Origin: Lineus longissimus
Taxonomy: Eukaryota > Nemertea > Pilidiophora > Heteronemertea > Lineidae
DNA length: 64,000 nt
Direction of reading: 5' to 3'
NCBI RefSeq assembly: GCF_910592395.1
Contig: NC_088322.1
Location: 8,925,431 to 8,989,430, forward strand
A program made the position numbers and the translations under genes. Shown piece after piece: positions 23,547 through 36,559 of the stretch. Below the pieces are notes generated by a model, which worked only from the letters and a program-made list of their open reading frames with translations, had not been told where the DNA came from and made no database searches. Positions within the stretch are counted from its first letter, which is position 1, and each line of letters opens with the position of its first letter.

Positions 23547-24542
23547 AGTATCGGCAGCTATAGTTACGATAACACACAGACAGTAGGTATCTTTTTGTGT
23601 TTTTATGATGGACTGCGCATCATAGAGGAAAACAAGCACAGGACTCATAAAATACACTTGAATGCACCAGGAGTGCGTACCATGTCAAGGAAGTAACTGG
23701 AAACACGCTGCGGTTCAAGTTTTTAGATTTGAATTACAAGGGCGTAGCTTGGGTTTCCAGAGGGATGGTCGGTCTGCCCGTGGGTGGGGCATTTTACGCA
23801 ACGTACTGTCGGGATTTTCGCGATCAAACCTAACGATTCTTTTGGCACTTGGGATTTTAATGGCCCGGTCAAATTCAGAGAACTTTCACGGGGTGGGCTG
23901 GGGGGGGGGGGATTCGACCGTCCCCGAATACCTTGCCTCCGCGGATGAATTGGACTAACGGCGAATCATCTTCACCCGATTCCAAACCGCAATTTCGTTC
24001 ACACCATAGACAGCATACAAAAAAACCTCGTTTTTACAAAGTACGCTACTGCTTCTAACAGCATAAAGAAATCCCTCTTGCACTCCTCAAACACATCAAA
24101 GGGGCTTTACTCCAACAAATCCCTCGTTGGCATTCAAAGAGAAAAAAATCAGAAGAGTTCATCAAAGAAACTAGGAAAAAAGTTAAACAGCAATGGGAAT
24201 GCAGGCTCGGAACGGATAAAGAAGAAATGACAACATTTGAAAGTACACGTAGTGTCACTGCGGTATTCATCCGCACGGAAGGATTCCGCGTCAAAACACA
24301 TGATGTAAATAGGGATGTGACTCCGCATTGATACAGTTTCTTTGAAGCTCGGAATGTACATTTAATGACAGCAACCTTCGCATCCTCGAAGACCAGCGTC
24401 TGCCGAGTTTTGTATCATTAGTTCACCGAAGCACAAGAGGTGCAGACGTTTTAAATGTTCTCGAAAAGAATGTCCGGGGAATAAAGGATTTTATTTTGCG
24501 CGTGTGATCTCTGATGTACATGTACTGTACTTGTATTGACAG
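23547..24542. other. Non-coding or weakly coding stretch
   Basis: A G run lies near 23900-23911. On the plus strand about 90 codons are open from about 24061 to 24330, with a lysine-rich segment (KRKKSEEFIKETRKKVKQQ), but there is no start or clear splice border. Not called as a gene. Confidence 0.35.
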
Positions 24543-25193
24543 TCATGGCATCTTTAGAACCACGCATATACATGTACCATGATACGTCAGAATACAATAG
24601 GGCTGGACGCTATTTCCAGGGGAACCATTCCTACTTCTAAACCGGGTCAGTGGGTCTTGGCGTCGGTACGTGTCGCCATTTTGACCATTGCGATGCACGT
24701 CCACGCACGACCAAGCAAGCACAACAACTAGCACATCAAGGTCATTGGGGCTCCACATGGTAGTGTTTCTTGTTTTGGCTGTTCTCACCGGCATGATAAA
24801 ATGGCGACCAAGACCGGCGCCATTATTTCTATCGAATGAGTAGGTAACGGACAGGATATTTTGGTCATTTATCAGAATATTCATGTACCACCACGTAGCG
24901 AAAGTTTCGCTGTTGGGATCAGTGATTGATACCCAGTGCAGCGCGGTGAAAGTGCGAAGTCCAAGAACTGGTATGGAGAACCACTGACACCAGTGTCCGT
25001 TGCTAAGCTTGTCACATGATATCAAAACAAGCAGCAGACTACCTCGATTAGTAAAATGATTCAAAACGAAATGAAAGCCAATTGCATTGGTCACGAATAA
25101 AACGATACCAAACCGACTTGTAGAAAAACCGATAATGACCACATCACAGGAACTGTTAAGACTGACGGTAATGATTGACCGTAACCTAGGCAA
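24543..25193 (-). CDS. Unrecognised 216-codon open frame, possible exon
   Basis: This is the longest uninterrupted frame outside the retrotransposon. The frame begins at a TTG, not an ATG, and the first ATG is about 100 codons in. An acceptor-like tract (CCTTATTGTTCTGTTGCCTAG|G, minus strand) ends at about 25185, so the 5' edge could be a splice site. The predicted peptide has hydrophobic stretches early (CDVVIIGF..FGIVLFV, SLLLVLISC), a tryptophan-rich middle (HWCQWFSIP, FATWWYMNI) and a hydrophilic C-terminal third with Cys near the end. I do not recognise the family. A chance frame of this length in 64 kb is uncommon but not impossible. Confidence 0.25.
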   Translation of the reverse strand: MPRLRSIITVSLNSSCDVVIIGFSTSRFGIVLFVTNAIGFHFVLNHFTNRGSLLLVLISCDKLSNGHWCQWFSIPVLGLRTFTALHWVSITDPNSETFATWWYMNILINDQNILSVTYSFDRNNGAGLGRHFIMPVRTAKTRNTTMWSPNDLDVLVVVLAWSCVDVHRNGQNGDTYRRQDPLTRFRSRNGSPGNSVQPYCILTYHGTCICVVLKMP

Positions 25194-27097
25194 CAGAACA
25201 ATAAGGAATAACCTATAACAATAACTTGTTACTGGGATGTAAGACTCCCATGAATTATTCTAAATCTCCCATTTGCGTGAGTGATGTTAGACCGAAGAAG
25301 CTCTTGTTTCGAGTACTCCTAAGTGATGACCTCACTAAAATGTGAGCATTATTTCTCTGATCTAGCTGTGCGTGAAATCATCCTTTAGAATGTACCTACC
25401 ACTTTCATCGGCGACTTAGCCATTAACATATAGAATTAATTAGTACCATCCCTCCTGAAATCATCCGCTCGGTAATTCTTGGGAACGTCTCGATTATTTA
25501 GCACCGCAGTAGTCTTCTTAACTGACGATTCTACGACGTCATTTTAACTCGGTCATTGGAGAGTTGTGGTTGGAGTGGGGTGTAATCTGGGACTGCGTGG
25601 CTTCACCGCCGTCATGGCGCGTCGTAGCGCAAGAGACGCCTGTGTTGCCCCTCTGTTGATGTACAAAGTGGACATCGTATTTCAATGCGTGAACATCGTT
25701 GACGCTAATAGACTCCTTTGATTGTGCATATCAAAGCTATTAGTTCTGTTGGTCTGGGGTAAAGCTAAATCTGTAAAAATTGCAATTTTTTAGAGAAAAT
25801 ATTGTGTGCGATCCGGAAACCAACGAAAAGGAATGATAGCATTAATTAGCCAAGCCGTCATTTACCAATGGCGAAAAAAGGAAGCTACGAAAGCATAGAA
25901 AAGAGGTGCCGGCTTCATATCATCGGAGGCTAACAACTGACAGGCTAAAATGTGAAAAGGCGATTTGGTCATTGTTAGACAGTTCAGGCCTCCACTGATT
26001 TCCATCAGGGGCTCCTTGCCCTTGACGCTATACTGAATGAGGTGCGCTATCATATCTCAGCAGCATCACTCAATTACTGAATTAAGGTAGTGAGGAAGAC
26101 CAAGGAACGAAAGACACCCATGGGTCCAATTAAGCAATCAAGCGGTACCACTAAGCCCAGAGCGTAGTCTGATAAAAGCCTTTTTTGGTGACAAGGTGTC
26201 CCAGAACGCGCCTTAAATGATTCCCTCATATTTGACAAAAAGTGCGATCAAACGGCGACTGTTCAAGGTCAAGGTTATTCTTAGGAAATGTTCCGGCCTC
26301 GGCAGTGTGATAAATCGTGGGCCATTCAGTTATAGCAGTGGTATTGATTTTGCTCCCCCGAAAGGGTTGGTAAAGGTTAAGACAGCTTCTAGTAGTTGCA
26401 GCGTGTTCACTCTTGAGCACATGAGCCACCAATAATCTCCATTCTGCACCTCTTATCCTCATCATCTCATTTTTCAGGAATACCCGACATAACAGGCAGG
26501 ACAGGTACAGCGATCATTAGGAAGAGCAGAAATGGCGCGATTGGAAACCAACCGAGGCGTACCAGAAACTCATAGCGGCGTCGAGAATCAAGCCAACGTG
26601 TCGCAAAGTGTAGTGATCTAATCCCTGCTGGCGAGAACTGGCTTATGAATTGTTTTCTGCCTTGAAATAAAAGGAGGTACATGTTATTACATCAAGAATA
26701 AACAGGTGAACGCCTTAGCTGATGTTCAGACTACTGGTGTACGCCTTATTCGAAGTTTAGACCAGTGTACGCTTTTGGTCGAAGTTTTAACCCATTGTGC
26801 AGGGGGTAATACTGTGACTTTTGTAAAAGGTGACTTGTGCAGAAGGCTATCGGGATTATAAGCTTGCTTTGTCTCCGTTTTAAACACAAAGTGTTCTTTT
26901 GATCGCGAAAAGAGCAATATTTTAACATGATGGAAACTGAGTGAAGAGTTAATTCGCCCTTTTCTATTTTTATCATTTTTTTAACATTATTTTCATTTAT
27001 TATATTTTGTTCCCAAAATGTCTAACCTTCACGATCTCAGATGGACATTCTTCCATAACAGCTAGCGCGGCTTGTCAAAATTCGTCCCACTAGCGTA
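25194..27097. other. Non-coding stretch upstream of candidate gene
   Basis: No supported gene. The last 100 bases before 27098 contain an AG acceptor-like site (CTTCACGATCTCAG, about 27028-27041) followed by a tiny upstream ORF (ATGGACATTCTTCCATAA). The first coding exon may therefore have a spliced 5' UTR. Confidence 0.4.
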
Positions 27098-27443
27098 ATG
27101 GGCTCATGTGCAACTAAAACAAAGCGAAACTCAGTGGTGTTGACATTCAGTGAAAACATGCCAACAAAAACTAATCGGGACCTTCAAGAGGAGACGGATT
27201 CCCGCTATAAACACAAAACGGCCAACGCGCCTGCACAGACACACAGACACCGGAAGGCAGACAGGAACCACGTGGCACAACTTAATAATCAAATTGTCGA
27301 GAAGAATACGCGAAATACCGAACTTCCCCGAAGTGTTCCCGATGGTGAATTACGAAGTGTTCCGAATGCTTCCGATGGTGTACCGAGGGCGACGGAAGAG
27401 GAGGTGCCAGCAGAGGATAATGCATCGGAGGACAATAAACAAG
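27098..27443 (+). CDS. First coding exon of a putative N-acylated protein
   Basis: ATG at 27098 has G at -3 and +4. The first residues MGSCATK fit the N-myristoylation consensus (Gly2, Thr6, Lys7), and Cys4 is a likely palmitoylation site, so the protein would be membrane-anchored. The 115 complete codons are hydrophilic: a basic, His-rich centre (THRHRKADRNH, about residues 48-58), a small internal repeat (RSVPDGELRSVPNASDG) and an acidic C-terminal stretch (TEEEVPAEDNASED). The exon ends at a strong donor (CAAG|GTATGT) after the first base of codon 116 (phase 1). It joins in frame to an exon at 28567. I recognise no family. Open length, start context, acylation signal and donor agree, but there is no homology support. 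Confidence 0.5.
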
Positions 27444-28566
27444 GTATGTATCGTCTTTTGTAAAGTTACAAAGGCCGTATTTGTACTCTAGCCGCAGACT
27501 TTGGCGACCCATCACTGACCGAAAGTCGGTCGCAAATTTAATGAACGGATGTTGATTTTCCGCCTGCAAAATGCCTAGCGTACGTACGCTGCGAAAACCT
27601 CCAATTTCTCAGGTTTGAACAAACGTGAGGTTCAGTGATTCGTTGCAACCAATTCCAGCAAAAACTCCACGGTCGACGGTCGTCGTGTCGTGCCTGGTTA
27701 ACATCAACGAACGACACTAGCGACCATCGCTGGAGTTCGCCTTGTTGAAACCGGAAAATCGGCTAGAGGCGATCAGCAGCCGGGAGAAAAAAACATTCAG
27801 AAAACAACTTAAAATTCGAAGGTTTCGTAATCTTCAAACGGCCCAGTACGAATGTCTGCGGTAGCATCAAGTCCTGCGCGAATTCACTTACACCACTTTC
27901 TCATGAATCTGGTTTTATACTTGATCATACTCAGTAATACGAGGAATTGGGGGAAATCTTCAGAAATCGTTGTCCTCAAAATTCATAAAATTGCATACTT
28001 CGTCGTTCGTAGGAAGCTCTTATATTAGTAACCTTTGCGCGAACCTGCCTAATACTTCCGTCGTATTCCTTGCCGGAGTAGATTGACGCGCCCATCCCTC
28101 AACATAAGGACTATCGCCGGAGTACCCAGAGGCTTCAGGCATCCTTACTGCATTAGTTCTACAGCTCCATCTGCAAAAATACACCAGAATCAGACATTAC
28201 CTTTCACACGTTTCCGGTTTGTCACTGCACATTTCTGGGGTGTGGTAAATGACTAAAAGAAATTGGGCGAGGACTAAGTCGGTTCGCTTGGCAATTCCTA
28301 CGAAAAGCTACCAAGGATGATATGAGGTAGGACGAGTGTAAACGTTTTTTATTGACCATCATAAAAAATGATTACCGGATTCTTCGTACAGTTGGGTACA
28401 GAAGATTTACCGGTGTTGCGTCAATGAATTAGCACGGACCTTCTTAGTTCGTAGTTCGTCGGTCGCAGTGGTGTTGCAAAACCTACCTATTGACTCAGGC
28501 TGTAACTGAGGTTAAAAGCTCTCGCTACTGTCCAAGTCCTTACGATTTTTATCTCCCTCCTCTCAG
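27444..28566 (+). other. Putative intron of the N-acylated protein gene
   Basis: It begins GTATGT and ends with a pyrimidine tract and AG (TTTTTATCTCCCTCCTCTCAG). Length is 1123 bp. No other feature is recognised inside. Confidence 0.4.
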
Positions 28567-28655
28567 GTAAAATGGTCATTCATGCGATATTGGTCAGAAG
28601 TATGGGCGGCATCAGGGGTATTCTTGATGAAACTCTCCCGGAAAATGAGATTTGA
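28567..28655 (+). CDS. Second, terminal coding exon of the N-acylated protein
   Basis: The acceptor CCCTCCTCTCAG precedes 28567. Entered in phase 1, which is what the exon ending at 27443 requires, the frame stays open for 28 further codons (containing KMVIHAILVRSMGGIRGI) and ends with TGA at 28653-28655, giving a protein of about 144 residues. The tail is mildly hydrophobic then acidic (ETLPENE). No AATAAA is visible close downstream. An alternative donor (CAGGG|GTATTC near 28617) could extend the gene instead. Confidence 0.4.
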
Positions 28656-29748
28656 CGTTCAGTGTGGAACTGTGACAACTGAAAAATTCCTCCTTTATTT
28701 CTAATAACTGCGTACACGTTTATTGAGCCTTTTTAATATGTGAAGGTACTTTTAAAGTTAAACATCAAAGACAAAACGTTTTAAAGGTTTGAGTTTTTAA
28801 TTTTTGAAATGCTAAAATGATGGCAACACGCACAAGGCGGACAAATTGACGAAAACAAATGTCACGATAGTGCGATATTGGCGTCGTGTGCAGATGACGA
28901 AAACCAAAAAGGTCCTGGTTCCGGAACAATGTTTTCGGACATAAAGCGTGAAATTTGTTTTAGTTCGAAATGTGCGCGTGATGCGAAACCTTTGGAAACA
29001 TTTCCTCACGAATGTATTGCACACGCCGTGTCTGACATACCCGACCGTAACTGACGGTATACTAATTTAGTGTTTTTTGTATCATTCTGGCCTGAGGTAC
29101 GTAGTTGAACTCAGGAATGTGACGAGATCACATTCACCAAACCGTAGTGGTGTTGCACAACACTAGATTATCGTTAGGGTAGGCCTAACCAATGATCTTT
29201 CACGGTGTCTAAAGCCGGTCAACTATGACACTGGCTACCAAGGGCTGTGTTACGTCAGTATTTGTGATCACACTATTGCCGTTTGGTGACAAGAGGTCAC
29301 CCAAGTACCTCTGGCCAGATTACCGGAAAGAACACCTTTTGCTGGTAACAACTGGCAGTATCTTATCAAACATATCAGTTCCACTGATGAAATGAAGGTG
29401 TCACTGTTTAGAATCACTATTTGCAAACCATTACAGACCAACACGTGTGGCGTGCCATCCAGCTAAGCAAACCATACCATGTGTTCACATAACAAAAGTT
29501 TTTACTCGCTAGTACATACGTTAAGTAACCTCCTGGACACAGGCCCCTAACATGAACAGAGTGAAATGTAGGGCCTAGGGCCATAGCTGCCTCCCCAATT
29601 GTCTGTTTGCTTCATTACCATCAGGATGGTTTAATATCTGAGGATACAGAGGCTTAGGATATCTTTGACCATCTTTCGGCCTGCTGTGATTTTTGGCGGG
29701 AAAGAGTCCCCCTTCTTTTACTGGTGATTTCTTGTGGATTATTTCAAA
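28656..29748. other. Non-coding stretch, possible promoter region
   Basis: No supported exon. It immediately precedes the candidate start exon at 29749 and may hold its promoter and 5' UTR, but I see no TATA box or Inr that I would defend. Confidence 0.35.
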
Positions 29749-29842
29749 ATGTCTTCACAGGCAGGAAAGGAAAAAAATATCCGGCAATTTAAGAAGACAA
29801 AAAGTGCCACTTTTACACTGGACGGAACGTCATACACTATAG
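29749..29842 (+). CDS. Candidate first coding exon (lysine-rich N-terminus)
   Basis: ATG at 29749 has AAA before it (A at -3). The frame gives 31 codons: MSSQAGKEKNIRQFKKTK followed by SATFTLDGTSYTI. It then reaches a strong donor (TATAG|GTAGGT) after the first base of a Gly codon (phase 1). An AG at 29759-29760 could instead make this an internal exon starting at 29761, but the exon at 27443 would enter it in a frame with an early stop, so a separate start is more likely. The basic stretch before SATF resembles a kinase-site or N-terminal regulatory segment; the family is not recognised. Downstream phase-1 partners exist at 31839 and at 60152. Confidence 0.4.
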
Positions 29843-31838
29843 GTAGGTCAACTGCCCCATCACAATGCATTGTCCCTTTATCCATCTACGCCTATATCAA
29901 TTGGTGTAACAGAGAAGTTAGTCCGTTTAAGTAATTATCATCACTATAAATCAAACAATGCCCATGTCTCCAACTATATCAGCAACCTGAAGACCCTACG
30001 TCCTGCCTATAGTTCTCCTTTAAGTTGAAGAATACGTACATTTTATGAGGTGATGTAAGACATATTTTTATTAGACTAGACCTAAAATATATATTGGATC
30101 CAGTGCAATGAATACCTGATACTGAAAAATGTTATATTTATTACAACCGGTGCATTCCAGGTCAACTGATCGCATCATTTGTATAGTCCCTTAAAAGGGG
30201 GAAAACAGACTGCCAACTAGGATCAAGCATAGTTTTTATGCTGCAGCGAGAAATGCCCCAGTGGATTCGAGTCCTTCATAGTCCATACCAGTGCAGATTT
30301 TTTACCCGTTTTTTTACTATGTCTCAAATCAACAATTAATACATTATTGTGACCACCAAAGACTGTCATCATCATATGAGATTTTATTTGGCATATTCTG
30401 GGTTGTCCAAGTCCAATCCATAATTCATGATTGATTTGATCATAACGATTTATTTGTTAATAATCATCGCATGTTAATAACGAATCTTTGCATAGCACAC
30501 CCACAACAAACGTTAGTGTGGATTATATAAATTTTGTTGGCATTGTCTGCAAAAATTGATAAATGCGTTCGGTTTAGCAATATTATGATGAGGTAATATC
30601 ATGAGGTGTTGAATCAGACTTGGTGCATTTTCCTATGGAAACCCGAAAACATCAGCGGTATGCTTTGTAGTGTTTAAATACACCATGGTATGGCTATTCT
30701 TAGGCTAATATTTTGCTGAATTTTGATCACGTAATTGATATAGGTGGCTCTGGTCGCATGAAGTTTAGATTTTTTTAAATTACATTGTAATTGCCTTTCT
30801 ACCCTAATGACATATTGCATAGGCCTGAAAAAACCATTGAGTAACCTGTTTACCCAGCAGCTGTTATGTCGATTTGCTGAACTCTATGCATAGGCATAGG
30901 CCTTTATCGATAATCCATCAAGACTATACATGTGGACGTGAATGGTACTATCAAGTATGCATCTCTTAATGCTTAATGCATCTCTTGTTGCTACATGTAT
31001 GAATAAAGACTATCTAAAATTATATGTACATTTACACTTGGCCTTTCTGTACAAAATGAAAGCAAAATCTTTTGCGATATTGAGTGTCTTTTAGCTCAGA
31101 GAAATCAACAATTGCCAGCCATGGGATGATGGTTCATACAGAGTTTGGTGGTCATCGGGACAATCCCCACAGCGAGTAATTACCCACCGTCTTACCTGTT
31201 GTCAGTGATAACCACCAGATAATCATCTAGAATGTACGACCTATTACAATTAATAAGGTAATTGGAAAGCTGGCCACTACATTGATTAGGCGGAGGTCCG
31301 GTTTCAATAGCCAGAAATAGTATGGGCTGTCTCTCCTCGGAGTTCTCTAAAGTCAATCATTTCCTTATATGCATGTGTGACTCTCATGAAACTAGTCGCA
31401 GTATTACTTAATACTAATATCTAGTTGCTCAATAATGTAAGGTTTCTTTGATCAAGCTTTGATGTCCAAGTTATCTGGAGGTTTCTAGAACATAACCAGC
31501 ACTGAGAATGAAATGGGTGTAATAGATAGTAGGCCTACTGTGATAGTTATGGAGATACATTATTACTTACTATTAAAATTGTAAAATTCTATTATTTATG
31601 GATGATCATAATATTGAGTGAATGTGCGGCTGTCTACATAGAATCCTTGAACATGCTGACATTTCTAATGAATTATGATTATGAATGAGATCTTTCCCGC
31701 TGAAAACTTAAACTGTGTGATATCTCGCTTATGCATTGAATTGAATACAATATCAGTTGCAATCTTCTGTCCGTAATTAAACCCTTTGCAGTGTGGCCAA
31801 CTTTTTCATTGGTACTTGAGATTGATTGATTTCTTCAG
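29843..31838. other. Intronic or intergenic stretch
   Basis: No supported exon or repeat apart from TACATGTA-type words. It is probably the beginning of a long intron if the exon at 29749 is real. Confidence 0.35.
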
Positions 31839-32056
31839 ACAGTGCTGTTTTTCTTAACGAGTTTAACACCGATTTCAGTTTGCATCTATGGAAGCTTTTA
31901 CTCAAAATGCACCATACTAGGCCTGCAGAAAATGCCACATTTTGGCCTCATTTTGGGCTGTGCACATGCGTCAAGATGCTTTCTTGGGTACTGTACATGT
32001 ATATCGTGTACTTCATCTTATGCAATTCAAATCAATGCCTATCCATATCCATCTGA
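31839..32056 (+). CDS. Candidate alternative terminal exon
   Basis: An acceptor (GATTGATTTCTTCAG|A) is followed by a frame that, in phase 1, is open for about 72 codons to TGA at 32054. Phase 1 matches the donor at 29842. The peptide begins DSAVFLNEFNTDF and contains a hydrophobic, Cys-rich segment (MLSWVLYMYIVYFILC) that could span a membrane. The composition is not strongly coding-like and the polypyrimidine tract is short, so this may be chance. Confidence 0.18.
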
Positions 32057-35000
32057 TTCTAATTCAGGCATTATATCAAATATTTGCATGTAAATTTGCA
32101 TGTAGTCTTTTACGAATTATAAACATTTGTCTGCAGTCAACATTTACCAAGGCCTTTGCTAATTTAGTCCCTTTATTCAAATATGTCTTATAAATCCTAA
32201 ATCCTTTACAAACCCTGTAGTATATTTTATCAAACAAGAGTGCTGTGTATATTCAACAAATTTCTGAAAGAGCACAATTCCATTTAACCACGCAACAGGA
32301 ATTTAAGATACCGGTATATCTATTTGTTTCCCGTTTTATCAACTGATATTTTTTCCTCTCAGCATTTTCGTTTGACTATATATAGCCAAAAGCAAAGTTA
32401 ATCCTGTCGGCTGCCCGTGACAAATCTGTTGCATCCTGAGATTTTTTTGTGACTACCCTCGGTTCATCCTCATCCACTTAATCACGGGTACGATATGCTT
32501 CATTGAGCAGACAATAGATACTCCCGTTGCTGAAGATGTGGCTGGCTATGTCTTGATTTAAAGAAGTGCGCCGTTCGTAATTACTGGTGGTCCAGGAAAT
32601 AGAAAAGAAGTATAATGCACCATGCCGTGGTGAAGTTAGCATGCATACGAATATGCCGAAGGTTGGTGTTTATAGTGTTTGTAAATCTTTCTACACAACG
32701 ACATTGTTGAAATTGTTATTCACGCAATTCACACGATATTGTTATTTACACAATTTTTCAAATTCAATTACAAGCGAACGATATAGGCCTTTAAGATCAC
32801 TTGAGGATGTGTGGTTTTTGTAGTTCCCCAACAATCGACAGACTGCAAATAATTATTTAGTAGTATTATTCTCTTTTATCATGATTATTAGTTTCCATGT
32901 CGTATGGGGATGATGTGAAGAGCTTATTCTCTATTATTAGTGTACACGTCGTCTATGGGGATGTGAAGAGCATCGTTGCTGATTTTCAGGGGAAAAGCCA
33001 AGAGCAATTCATGACATTGTCTGAAGGAGCCTGCAGGTTTTTGGATAAGAAATTTTGATTACATGAAAAGAGGGCATTCGTGACTTAACCATTCTTAGTT
33101 ACAATAGCCCCCTGCAAATGTATAAAACCTCTAAGACATGGAGTGGACTGAAAATATCGTTGAACTTTAAGCTCAGTTTATGACAATTTTCTTACGGCGT
33201 TTGTTTTGTTTTTCTCTTTGTTGACAACTTTGTGATCCACTCAAAGCAGTCTTTTGAGTTTTTCACCAAACGATTCAGTCTTGTTGGGAAGCTGTGTGGT
33301 GTCATATTACTAAAGGTTATTGCTCAGTTGTGGAAGGGAAAGAAAGACATGCAGTGTATTTATCTTTTTCAGGATTTCATTTTTGGCAAAAGCGTAATTT
33401 CCTTGTTTTTTACATCATTGTGTCTATTAATCTTGGCAATAGCTGTCAAAAGCAGAATTCAAATTCTGAATGAACAGTCATTTTATACCCGTTGCCTTTC
33501 TGTCGATTAGAAAAATATGTAGTGTCGAATACCTGTTAACCACTTCATCGTTTTTGAAAAAGGTCACTTATAATCAGTGACCAGTTAGTAGCAATCGTGG
33601 TCAACTCCAGAAAACCATATTACAAGTCCTGGGTAAAATAGTGCTGAATGCTGTTCTGACGTCTGAGATAAAAATGCCAAGTGCTGACTATAGAGTGTGT
33701 TGATCACCGGAATATTGGGGGAGGGGGGGTACATTGACCGCTGCATTCGAATTATGACTTATCTCACGAAACTACATCAACAATTGACAATACATAGCCT
33801 GCAGCAAATACAACCGCAATCATTTGTTTTTGTTACATTTCCTTTGGAAACAGGCCTTTAGGATTCTGACAACTTCAGGAAGCAACATCAACCATGCGTC
33901 GCCTACAGCAGGAACTGATGCACACTAATTACCTTAATCAGATTTGCCATGGGACATATGCAATTCTTTCCTAATTCAAATTTGGTTAATTATTCTGTGT
34001 GGCTTGAAGCAAAATATTCAGGATGTCTGCTTTTTATCTTATGCTGATGGAAAGAAATTATTTCAATGGGGGATGTTGATGGAGAAGAATTATTCCTTAG
34101 GGCGATCTCTACAGGTGTGTTTAATTGAAGGGTCACCTAAAGAGTTATGAATTTATTAAATATATCCGAACATTGAGTGTTTATTTCGCCCATGGCTGGT
34201 TATTGGGTTTGAAGATTTTCCAAACGCAACACACGACTTAGGGTAAAGACACCTCCTATCGTTCAATCCATAGATGAGGAATGCGATAAGTCGAACACGA
34301 GATTCGCATTACTATCTGATCTGGGACGCATGCCGCTTCAATAATCTATACGATCAACTCAATAAAATCATTCCGTTAGAGTACACACGTTTCAAAGTAC
34401 GTGCCGGAATTCACAATTACTTGATTGGTGGGTCGTAACCTTAAAGTTGATGCTATACGACATATCATTGTAGTGATGATCCAAGTAGAAATGCGTGGTG
34501 GAATAATGCATTACCTAAGGCACCAGGACAACCTCTCTAGGTGGTGTTGAATGAGTGAATTACAGGCTCAGGTTCCATACTCTAGTTTCACCGATTTAGG
34601 TCTGGTTGATTCATCACTACAAAGCCGAATCAAAGGCCAATCAATTTTAGAACATGGCGACGAGGCCATCGGACAAATTGATATCCATTGTCTCTCCAAA
34701 TTGGTCATGTTGAATAACATCAGACGACCATGTGTGGATAATATCCAAAGTGGAATCGAATGTACGGAGCTTGTCTCAGATCGTTGAAACTGGAGAATTT
34801 CATACTGTATTAAGACAGCCAACGCATACTAAATCAATGGTTGTTAACACGACTTTAAACAACAAAACTACAGGTGGACAATAATGTCTTCCATACTACC
34901 TGCTAAAGCCGAGCAGTTGCAAATAACAGTAACATATCAGTGCAGAATATTCTGGCTGCAGGCAGTGCGAATGATACGAAGAAGTTCAGCCAGGTATATC

Positions 35001-36559
35001 CACACTGGAAAATCAGCACCACATATCCCGAGGCTATCCCTCAGTTCAGCTTGGTTTGAGAAATAATTTCCGGGAATTGTCCTCCCTAATCCCGAGGTAA
35101 TCTCGCAAAACCACATCAACCGCGAATAATTTCATCATATTCCAGTGAGAAGGCCGAAGTGAAGTAATTTCGAGCCATCTAAATTGAGCATTTGTTTGGG
35201 TTGACCTCGGAAAGAGGGATGACATTTCCAGGAAATCCTACCTCAAACCGAGCTAACCGAGGCATGTCCTCGGGAAATGCGGTGTTGATTCTAACGGGTG
35301 ATATCATACTTTTCATTGCAGCCGTGAAATGGATATTTTATTGCTTTTACCTGTGATTAATCTTTTCTGAAATTTATGGTATTGAACGGAAATATTTATG
35401 TTTAGTGTTGTGCCAACACTGAGGCAATAAAATCAAAGGATTGTGTTTATTGCTGTGTCATATTCCAAGATGTACCCTGGGTGGAACGCTTTCACAGACA
35501 AATAGACCTATCCAAGCCTATCAAACCTGAAATCTTCGTTGTACGTTATGTGTGATTAACTTTCGGGGATCTGAAAATAGACATCACAGTTTTTCAACTA
35601 TTTCTTCGGCTGCACTACTTTTTTTACGTAACCTCAAACCCACTGACGTGAACATAAGTATGTTCATGCGCAATCTAGAAACGTAAGGCCAATATAGTGC
35701 GACTTGTCTGATCCTGAGATTACTAAGAATACTTTCTTCACAAATGTTGGAAAGTCATTCATACTATGAATAATGGTTTTCAAATAACCATAAGGTATAT
35801 TGATTATTAGTATACTATTCACCACGTAACATTGATGTCATGGACAAAGCTCAGTTCGGTCGTTTGTCTACATCATAAACAATGCAACCATAACAGAACC
35901 ACGAGCAATAGAGTCGATCACTGACAGTCTTGATTATTTCGCCAACATTCGAATCGACTTCTGTCAGACAATGAAAAAAAATATCATTGATCATTCTCCA
36001 TTCTCATGTCTTTAGATGAAGAGGAGAAATGTCAATTGGTACGTTTTTGGAGTTCGGCATTACCTGGTGATACTTTGTTCGGACGATGTCAATATACATA
36101 TACATGTATTAAGCTTGATATGCTGCAGTTGTGGCAATGGCTGATGGGACGAATATCCGGCTGTCAAGTCCAAATATTTAGCCTTGCTGCCGAGGTGACT
36201 TAAAGTGCAATTGACTGATAACAAAATGAAACGCTGAAGAAGAAGTAGGCTCAAAGCTCGACATGGGAGTCAAGTCAAATCAGGAGACACGTGCATCGAA
36301 ATGGACTTATTTCGTCGTCGAAGATGCGAGCCACGGTGGGGTTAATTGATGCTATTAGCGCTCGCCATTTATTAGGACATCAAAGGATGAAGCATTATGG
36401 CAACATGGAATGGCCATTCTGGGGGATGTGATTTCAGTAAGGCAACAAAGACGTGATCACAGAAGAAGGGATTGACTGGGGGATTCGTAGCGATATATAG
36501 GTTTAGACATGGACTTGCCTGTGGGGATCCAAATGATCAAATGAAGAAGGGATGTTCGA
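32057..36559. other. Non-coding stretch, no supported gene
   Basis: Only short frames. Small local direct duplications occur at about 32870-32975 (GTCGTATGGGGATGATGTGAAGAGC and GTCGTCTATGGGGATGTGAAGAGC) and at 34040-34095. A G run lies at about 33718-33728. Nothing else recognised. Confidence 0.4.

Noticed and set aside
27443-29761. Joining the exon at 27098 to the AG at 29760
   Set aside because: In the required phase the second exon reaches a stop after about ten codons, so they are treated as separate genes.
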